Under the pieces are notes generated by a model. The model did not search any database. It worked only from the letters and a program-made list of their open reading frames with translations, and had not been told where the DNA came from. A stretch of 64,000 nucleotides of DNA from Stutzerimonas azotifigens (GTDB lineage: Bacteria > Pseudomonadota > Gammaproteobacteria > Pseudomonadales > Pseudomonadaceae): positions 310,001-374,000 of the forward strand of contig NZ_JAAMRF010000001.1 in NCBI RefSeq assembly GCF_013522725.1, written 5' to 3'. Within the stretch, counting starts at the first letter, position 1; every line of letters begins with the position of its first letter. Positions 59,543-64,000 of this stretch are shown in pieces. The position numbers and the translations under genes are program-made.

Positions 59543-59591
59543 CCCCCAAGCTTAACCCAGGCGCTGCCCATACTGGCGTCGACGTCTTCGG

Positions 59592-60359
59592 TCAGGCGGC
59601 GGCCTTTTCGATCTCGGCGCTGCCGTACAGCGCTTCGGCGATTGCCGTGTGGCTCAGGCGCGCCAGGCTGTTGCGGTTAAGGCCTGCGGTCTCGATGGGC
59701 GTGAGCAGCTGGATTTCCACATCGGCCTCTTCGCTGCGGAGCAGCCGCAGTAGGTGAGAGAGGAGATCGTCGTCACCGACGAAAGGCGTTAGCCGGTCGG
59801 GCTCGCCATTGCGGCGATAGCGCAGCGCGACCGGCTGCAGCGGCACGCCGGCGTCGATGGCGCACGACAGCAGACGGGCATGGAAGGTGCGCAGAGTGCT
59901 GCCGTCGGTGGTGGTGCCTTCGGGGAAGATCAGCAAGGGGCATCCGGCCTGCAGTTGGCTGCCCAGCAATTGCCTGACCTCGGCGCTGTCGCCGGCGCCC
60001 CGGCGGATGAACAGCGTTCCGGCCTGCTGGGCGAGCCAGCCGATCACGGGCCAGCGGCGCACCTCCGATTTGGACAGGAACGAAAGCGGCGTCAGGCTGC
60101 CTAGTAGCGCAATGTCCGTCCAGGACAGGTGGTTGGCGAGCCACAGCATCGGGCGATCCGGCAGTTCGCCAATCACCTGGACGCGCAACGGCAGCGTTGC
60201 GGCCAGACGGCCGAGAAAAACACGGGTCAGCTGCTGCTGGAGCGCAGGATCGTCACGGCCCAGGCGCCGGCGCAGTGAAACCCAGCAGGCCATGGCCAGG
60301 CCTTGGGTGATGACTGCGGCGAGGCGCAGCAGCCGGCGATACAGACGTAGCCGCGTCAT
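59592..60359 (-). CDS. olsA: lyso-ornithine lipid O-acyltransferase OlsA
   Basis: OlsA adds the second acyl chain to make ornithine lipid. The 255-residue PlsC-type enzyme has the HX4D motif in NHLSWTDI (about residues 78-85), GTLFIRRG, and FPEGTTTDG. Ornithine-lipid assignment rests on its position right after the N-acyltransferase gene, whose stop is 1 bp before this start. An ordinary 1-acylglycerol-3-phosphate acyltransferase is the alternative. Confidence 0.85.
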   Translation of the reverse strand: MTRLRLYRRLLRLAAVITQGLAMACWVSLRRRLGRDDPALQQQLTRVFLGRLAATLPLRVQVIGELPDRPMLWLANHLSWTDIALLGSLTPLSFLSKSEVRRWPVIGWLAQQAGTLFIRRGAGDSAEVRQLLGSQLQAGCPLLIFPEGTTTDGSTLRTFHARLLSCAIDAGVPLQPVALRYRRNGEPDRLTPFVGDDDLLSHLLRLLRSEEADVEIQLLTPIETAGLNRNSLARLSHTAIAEALYGSAEIEKAAA

Positions 60360-60360
60360 C

Positions 60361-61113
60361 TCACACCGCCGCCTTGAAGTGGCGCGCATAGCGCGGGCAC
60401 AGCTCGTCGCGCTTGAGCAGAATGAACACGTCGGCGACCTGGAAGTCCGGGTCCCAGCACGGCTCGCCGCAGATTTTCGCGCCCAGGCGCATGTATGCCT
60501 TGAGCAGGGGTGGCATTTCCGAAATCAGGTTGCCGGGAAGGTCCAGCGGCGGCAGCGGATTCTTCGGCTCGGCACGCACGTGCTCGGTGCACAGGTAGCG
60601 TTCGCGCAGGCGCTGCATGATGGCCTGCGCCTGGATGCCGCCGTCCTGCATGGGAATGCTGGCGCAGCCCATCAGGTAGCGATAGCCGCCGCGGTTGAGG
60701 GCCTCGGCGAGTTCGCCCCAGAGCACAGCGATGGTCGCGCCGTTGCGGTAATCGGGGTCGACGCAGGTGCGACCGATTTCGAGAATTGGGCCATCGAGGT
60801 GCGCCAGCCCGTGCAGGCTGAACTCCTGTTCACTGTAGAAGCTGCCCAGCCCTCGGGCGGCGACGTGGTCGAGCAGGCGAGTGGTGGCCACCAGGGCTCC
60901 GGAGTCCAGATCGCGTACGCCGATGTGCTCGCAATGAGGATCGTAGTCATCCATGTCCAGGCCGAACTCTTCGCCTTTGAGCCGCGCCGCGAATTCCTGG
61001 CTGAACACGCGGTAACGCAGGGCCTGAGCGTCGCGCAGGGCCGCCGGGCCGACCAGGCGCTCTGCTTGCAGTCGACGATGTGCCAAGGTGCGGGTCGATA
61101 CGATCGCGGTCAT
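60361..61113 (-). CDS. olsB: L-ornithine N-alpha-acyltransferase OlsB
   Basis: OlsB transfers a 3-hydroxyacyl chain from ACP to ornithine, the first step of ornithine-lipid synthesis. The 250-residue product is a GNAT-fold hemolysin-like acyltransferase with [18 protein letters not shown], and [17 protein letters not shown]. The ATG at 61113 follows CAGGGAGACACAGC. The long frame upstream is spurious. The leader carries Pho-like repeats, which suits a lipid made under phosphate limitation. Confidence 0.9.
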   Translation of the reverse strand: MTAIVSTRTLAHRRLQAERLVGPAALRDAQALRYRVFSQEFAARLKGEEFGLDMDDYDPHCEHIGVRDLDSGALVATTRLLDHVAARGLGSFYSEQEFSLHGLAHLDGPILEIGRTCVDPDYRNGATIAVLWGELAEALNRGGYRYLMGCASIPMQDGGIQAQAIMQRLRERYLCTEHVRAEPKNPLPPLDLPGNLISEMPPLLKAYMRLGAKICGEPCWDPDFQVADVFILLKRDELCPRYARHFKAAV

Positions 61114-61499
61114 GCTGTGTCTCCCTGAGGTCGCCGCAAGCGGCGTGACTGCCTGTCCCGGTCTGCCTGTAGGTGGCGATCGGGTTGGCAGGCTCAGGCT
61201 AGGTAGCCGTGGTGTCAGCCAGGTGACGAAGGGATGATGCTTGGATGACAGCCGCGGCGGCCGTGCACGGCGTCGCGATTGGCCTGGCGGCAGTGGTTTG
61301 GCGCCTTGCACGGGCGGTGCAGCTATGGCTTTCGAATCGGGCTCGATGCGAACCTGGACCCCGGTCCGGGGTGGAACTCTGGCCGGCTTCCCAAGCCTAT
61401 ATCTGGGCGTGTGAGATCCGATGCCGGCAAGGCGATTCGGCCCCCCTCGCTCAGCGGCGGCGCATCGCTGTCGCGAACGAACTTTCGCAAAGGGATTTC
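61114..61499. other. 386-bp spacer between olsB and the phospholipase D gene
   Basis: This stretch holds the olsB promoter with its Pho-like repeats and leads to a small plus-strand frame starting at 61500. No other gene is seen. Confidence 0.5.
61196..61251 (-). promoter_or_regulatory. Pho-box-like promoter of olsBA
   Basis: On the minus strand four 7-bp units repeat every 11 bp: CTGTCAT (61251-61245), GCATCAT (61240-61234), TCGTCAC (61229-61223) and CTGACAC (61218-61212). They match the PhoB half-site CTGTCAT at 7, 4, 4 and 5 of 7 positions. Ten bases further on is TAGCCT (61201-61196), a -10 candidate at the spacing seen in PhoB promoters. A leader of about 70 nt reaches olsB. Confidence 0.62.
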
Positions 61500-61649
61500 A
61501 TGAAGCAGCAGAGCAAGCTCGGCGCCGTGCTCGGCGGTAGCGGTGTTCCGCGCATCCGCCATCCGTCGCCCCAAGAGCAACGCACTCCTGTCATTGTCAG
61601 GCCTGCGCAACGGCATCCCGCTGCCCCTGGCCGGGAGCGCCTGCGTTGA
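61500..61649 (+). CDS. possible small coupled reading frame
   Basis: A 49-codon frame starts with ATG after CAAAGGGATTTC and ends with a TGA that overlaps the TTG start of the next gene (TTGA). The N-terminus is MKQQSKLGAVLGGSG and the rest is basic and Pro-rich. I recognise no family. It could be a leader peptide that couples translation to the phospholipase D gene, or chance. Confidence 0.3.
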   Translation: MKQQSKLGAVLGGSGVPRIRHPSPQEQRTPVIVRPAQRHPAAPGRERLR

Positions 61650-62809
61650 AGCTGGCGGGCGGGGTGTTCCCGTGGCGCGACGGTAATCGTTTTCGATTGC
61701 TGCTCGACGGGCCGACGTTCTTTCCGGTCATGCTCGAGGCCATCGGTACGGCTCGGCATACGATCGATCTGGAGTTCTATCTGGTCGAGGATGGGCGCTG
61801 CGCCGATCGGTTGGTTGATGCGCTGATTGCGGCGGCCGGGCGTGGCGTGGCGATACGCTGTCTGTTCGATGGCTTCGGCTGCCTCAAACTGGGGCAGAAA
61901 CCCCGTGATCGGCTGGCGCAGGCCGGTGTCGACCTGCGCGTCTATAACCCTCTGTCGCTGCGCCTGCGTTTTCGCAACCTGCACCGCGATCACCGCAAGA
62001 TCCTCCTGATCGATGACCGCGTCGGTTACGTCGGAGGGGCCGGCATCACCGACGAGTTCTGGAATCCAGATGACCCGAGCGAGCACTGGCACGAAGCGAT
62101 GGCGGAAATCGGTGGCCCGCTGCTGGCGGACTGGCAACGCCTGTTCGAAGCGCAGTGGGTGCATTGCCTGAAGCGACGTATCTGGCAATTGCCGGTGCCG
62201 GTCCGGCCGCCGCGGATTCCGCCCAGCCCGATGGCTACCGAGGGCATGGGCCGTGTGGCCTACGCGGCGGCGCGCCAGCACCGCGATGTGCTGCACAGTC
62301 TGCTGCGCAATATCCGACTGGCCAAGGACAGGATCTGGCTGGCTACTCCCTATTTCCTGCCAACTGGCAAGGTCCGCCGCGCCCTGATCCGCGCGGCTCG
62401 ACGCGGGGTCGACGTGCGCCTGCTGCTGACCAGTCGCAACACCGATCATCCGCCGGTACGTTATGCCGGGCAGCGCTACTACCCACGCTTGCTGAGAGTC
62501 GGCGTGCGCATCTTCGAATATCAGCCACACTTCCTGCACCTGAAGATGGTGCTGGTGGACGACTGGGTCAGCGTCGGTTCCTGCAACTTCGATCACTGGA
62601 ACCTGCGCTGGAATCTGGAAGCCAATCTCGAAGTGATCGATCCGGGATTCGCCGGCGAGGCGGCGATGAGCTTCGAGCAGGATTTTCAGCAGAGTCTGGA
62701 AATCGATATGGCGCAGTGGAAGCATCGACCGTTGTTCACCCGCGTGCATCAGCGTTTGTGGGGCACGCTCGACAAGCTGCTGATCAACGTTTTCAACCGC
62801 AGCGGCTGA
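61646..62809 (+). CDS. clsB: phospholipase D-like cardiolipin synthase (ClsB type)
   Basis: This 387-residue enzyme has two HKD motifs: HRDHRKILLIDDRVGYVGG (about residues 112-130) and HLKMVLVDDWVSVGSCNFDHW. There is no N-terminal membrane helix, as in ClsB, which makes cardiolipin from phosphatidylglycerol. The first standard start in this frame is TTG at 61646, with GGGAG 8 nt upstream. A GTG at 61664 is the alternative. It is divergent from olsB. Confidence 0.88.
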   Translation: MKLAGGVFPWRDGNRFRLLLDGPTFFPVMLEAIGTARHTIDLEFYLVEDGRCADRLVDALIAAAGRGVAIRCLFDGFGCLKLGQKPRDRLAQAGVDLRVYNPLSLRLRFRNLHRDHRKILLIDDRVGYVGGAGITDEFWNPDDPSEHWHEAMAEIGGPLLADWQRLFEAQWVHCLKRRIWQLPVPVRPPRIPPSPMATEGMGRVAYAAARQHRDVLHSLLRNIRLAKDRIWLATPYFLPTGKVRRALIRAARRGVDVRLLLTSRNTDHPPVRYAGQRYYPRLLRVGVRIFEYQPHFLHLKMVLVDDWVSVGSCNFDHWNLRWNLEANLEVIDPGFAGEAAMSFEQDFQQSLEIDMAQWKHRPLFTRVHQRLWGTLDKLLINVFNRSG

Positions 62810-62849
62810 GCCGCCAGCCTTTTAAGCCTTTTCACCGGAGGACACGCAC

Positions 62850-63431
62850 ATGGCCGCGAAAAAGATTCTGATGCTGGTGGGAGACTACGTCGAAGACTAC
62901 GAAACCATGGTCCCATTCCAGGCACTGCTGATGGTTGGGCACAACGTCCATGCGGTCTGCCCCGACAAGAAGGCGGGGGAGACGGTGCGTACCGCTATCC
63001 ACGACTTCGAAGGCGAGCAGACCTATAGCGAAAAGCCCGGGCATCGGTTTGCGCTCAATTTCGACTTCGCCCAGGTGCGCGAGCAGGATTATGACGCGCT
63101 GGTGATTCCAGGCGGTCGTGCTCCGGAGTACCTGCGCCTCAATGACCAGGTGCTGGCGCTGGTCAGGGCCTTCGCCGAAGCGCGCAAGCCGATCGCGGCG
63201 GTGTGCCATGGCGCCCAGTTGCTGGCCGCAGCGGGCGTGCTGCAAGGGCGAGGCTGCAGCGCCTATCCGGCGTGTGCCCCTGAGGTGAAGCTGGCCGGCG
63301 GCGAGTTCGTCGACATCCCGGTCGATCAGGCGCACACCGAAGGCAATCTGGTCACGGCCCCCGCCTGGCCTGCTCATCCGGCCTGGCTGGCGGCGTTTCT
63401 CAAGCTGCTCGGTACCGAGATCCGTCTGTGA
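62850..63431 (+). CDS. DJ-1/PfpI family protein
   Basis: This 193-residue class I glutamine amidotransferase-like protein has the nucleophile elbow [13 protein letters not shown] with its Cys and the early [14 protein letters not shown] with the acidic partner. Members act as deglycases, chaperones or proteases. The exact role is not fixed. The ATG follows CGGAGGACACGCAC. Confidence 0.88.
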   Translation: MAAKKILMLVGDYVEDYETMVPFQALLMVGHNVHAVCPDKKAGETVRTAIHDFEGEQTYSEKPGHRFALNFDFAQVREQDYDALVIPGGRAPEYLRLNDQVLALVRAFAEARKPIAAVCHGAQLLAAAGVLQGRGCSAYPACAPEVKLAGGEFVDIPVDQAHTEGNLVTAPAWPAHPAWLAAFLKLLGTEIRL

Positions 63432-63513
63432 TCGAAATGGCTGCGGCGGCTTTGCCCGACGCAGCCGCTTTCACTATGCTGTCGGCCCTTCATCGACCAA
63501 GGCGAGGCTCACA

Positions 63514-63735
63514 GTGCCCGACTCTTCCCACGACCCGCTGCACGGCGTGACGCTCGAGGCCATGCTCGTCGAGCTTCAGGCCCGTTACGGTTGGGATGGC
63601 CTTGCCCAGCGTATCGATATTCGCTGCTTCAAGAGCGAGCCGAGCATCAAGTCCAGCCTGACCTTTCTGCGTCGTACCCCCTGGGCGCGGGAAAAGGTCG
63701 AGGCGCTGTTCGTGCGGATGCGCCAGTCGCGCTGA
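63514..63735 (+). CDS. VF530 family DNA-binding protein
   Basis: This 73-residue protein of the VF530 family (DUF2132) has GVTLEAMLVELQARYGWDGLAQRI and SSLTFLRRTPWAREKVE, the core of a DNA-binding fold solved for the Vibrio fischeri member. The start is a GTG at 63514, preceded by GCGAGG. It ends before a strong terminator shared with the fumarase gene. Confidence 0.88.
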   Translation: MPDSSHDPLHGVTLEAMLVELQARYGWDGLAQRIDIRCFKSEPSIKSSLTFLRRTPWAREKVEALFVRMRQSR

Positions 63736-63756
63736 TGCGGGATCGGAACCGCGCGC

Positions 63757-63791
63757 AATAAAAAGCCCGGCGCAAGGCCGGGCTTTTTATT
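63757..63791. terminator. bidirectional terminator
   Basis: AATAAAAAGCCCGGC pairs with GCCGGGCTTTTTATT across a 5-nt loop, with an A-run on the left and a T-run on the right. It serves both the VF530 gene and the convergent fumarase gene. Confidence 0.95.
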
Positions 63792-63800
63792 GCCGGTGGG

Positions 63801-64000
63801 TTACTGCACTTCCACCGCCAGGCTTTCCGCGATCTTCTTGTTCCAGATCGCCGGGCCGGTGATGTGCACCGATTCGCCCTGGGTGTCCACGGCGACCGTG
63901 ACAGGCATGTCCTTGACGTCGAATTCGTAGATCGCTTCCATGCCCAGCTCGGGGAATGCCAGCGTCTTGGAACCCTTGATCGCCTGCGACACGAGGTAGG
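63801..64000 (-). CDS. class I fumarate hydratase, 3' fragment
   Basis: The last about 66 codons of a class I (iron-sulfur) fumarase run off the window edge. The C-terminal beta domain is recognisable: GSKTLAFPELGMEAIYEFDVKDMPV and the ending IWNKKIAESLAVEV. The enzyme interconverts fumarate and malate. The 4Fe-4S cysteines lie outside the window. Confidence 0.9.
   Translation of the reverse strand, partial: YLVSQAIKGSKTLAFPELGMEAIYEFDVKDMPVTVAVDTQGESVHITGPAIWNKKIAESLAVEVQ

Overview
This window is a chromosomal stretch of a gamma-proteobacterium of the genus Pseudomonas in the broad sense, most likely the stutzeri (Stutzerimonas) branch. The evidence is the cbrX-cbrA-cbrB-crcZ-pcnB-folK block, the PA4642-family gene next to malate:quinone oxidoreductase, the olsB-olsA pair, high GC with strong GC3 bias, and recognisable Pseudomonas gene order. 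It is core genome. I see no insertion sequence, prophage, CRISPR array, tRNA or rRNA.

Layout. 1-8.7 kb (minus): folK, pcnB, the carbon-control sRNA crcZ with its sigma-54 promoter, the CbrA/CbrB two-component system with small CbrX, gluQ and dksA. 8.9-10.8 kb (plus): an aminotransferase overlapping sfsA. 10.8-17 kb (minus): MgtC family, DUF5924 family, thioesterase, DUF2726, VOC, Mut7-C, LOG family and a glycerophosphodiesterase, with a 560-bp spacer holding two identically spaced DnaA-box pairs. 17-23 kb: SDR, SulP transporter, PA4642 family, mqo and YajG. 23-34 kb: DUF1329, acyltransferase, CPxCG and DUF2007 proteins, a divergent SRAP protein, chemoreceptor, M48 protease, SnoaL-like protein, a Mn exporter of the TMEM165 family behind a yybP-ykoY riboswitch, rsmC and hprA. 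34-44 kb: LysE exporter, acyl-CoA ligase, MBL hydrolase, OmpA lipoprotein, a large CHASE hybrid kinase followed by a REC-PAS-GGDEF-EAL protein, and a YihG-type acyltransferase. 45-54 kb: ackA-pta, a SlyD-like isomerase, glutathione peroxidase, a TetR/old-yellow-enzyme pair with matching operators, cysZ and trxB. 54-64 kb: HopJ and DUF1244, SDR, folM-folX, PilZ-like protein, flavodoxin, class II aldolase, acpH, the olsB-olsA ornithine-lipid operon behind a Pho-box-like promoter, a ClsB-type phospholipase D protein, DJ-1/PfpI, VF530, and the 3' end of a class I fumarase at the edge.

How it fits together. Three regulatory circuits can be read directly. CbrAB drives crcZ through sigma-54 to relieve catabolite repression. 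A manganese riboswitch controls the exporter. PhoB probably drives ornithine-lipid synthesis, which replaces phospholipid when phosphate is short. I found no clear novel multi-gene system. The points most worth checking are the paired DnaA-box repeats, the SRAP protein lacking expected catalytic residues, the mutually exclusive stems of the Mn riboswitch, the phased Pho half-sites before olsB, and a terminator-like hairpin in the trxB leader.
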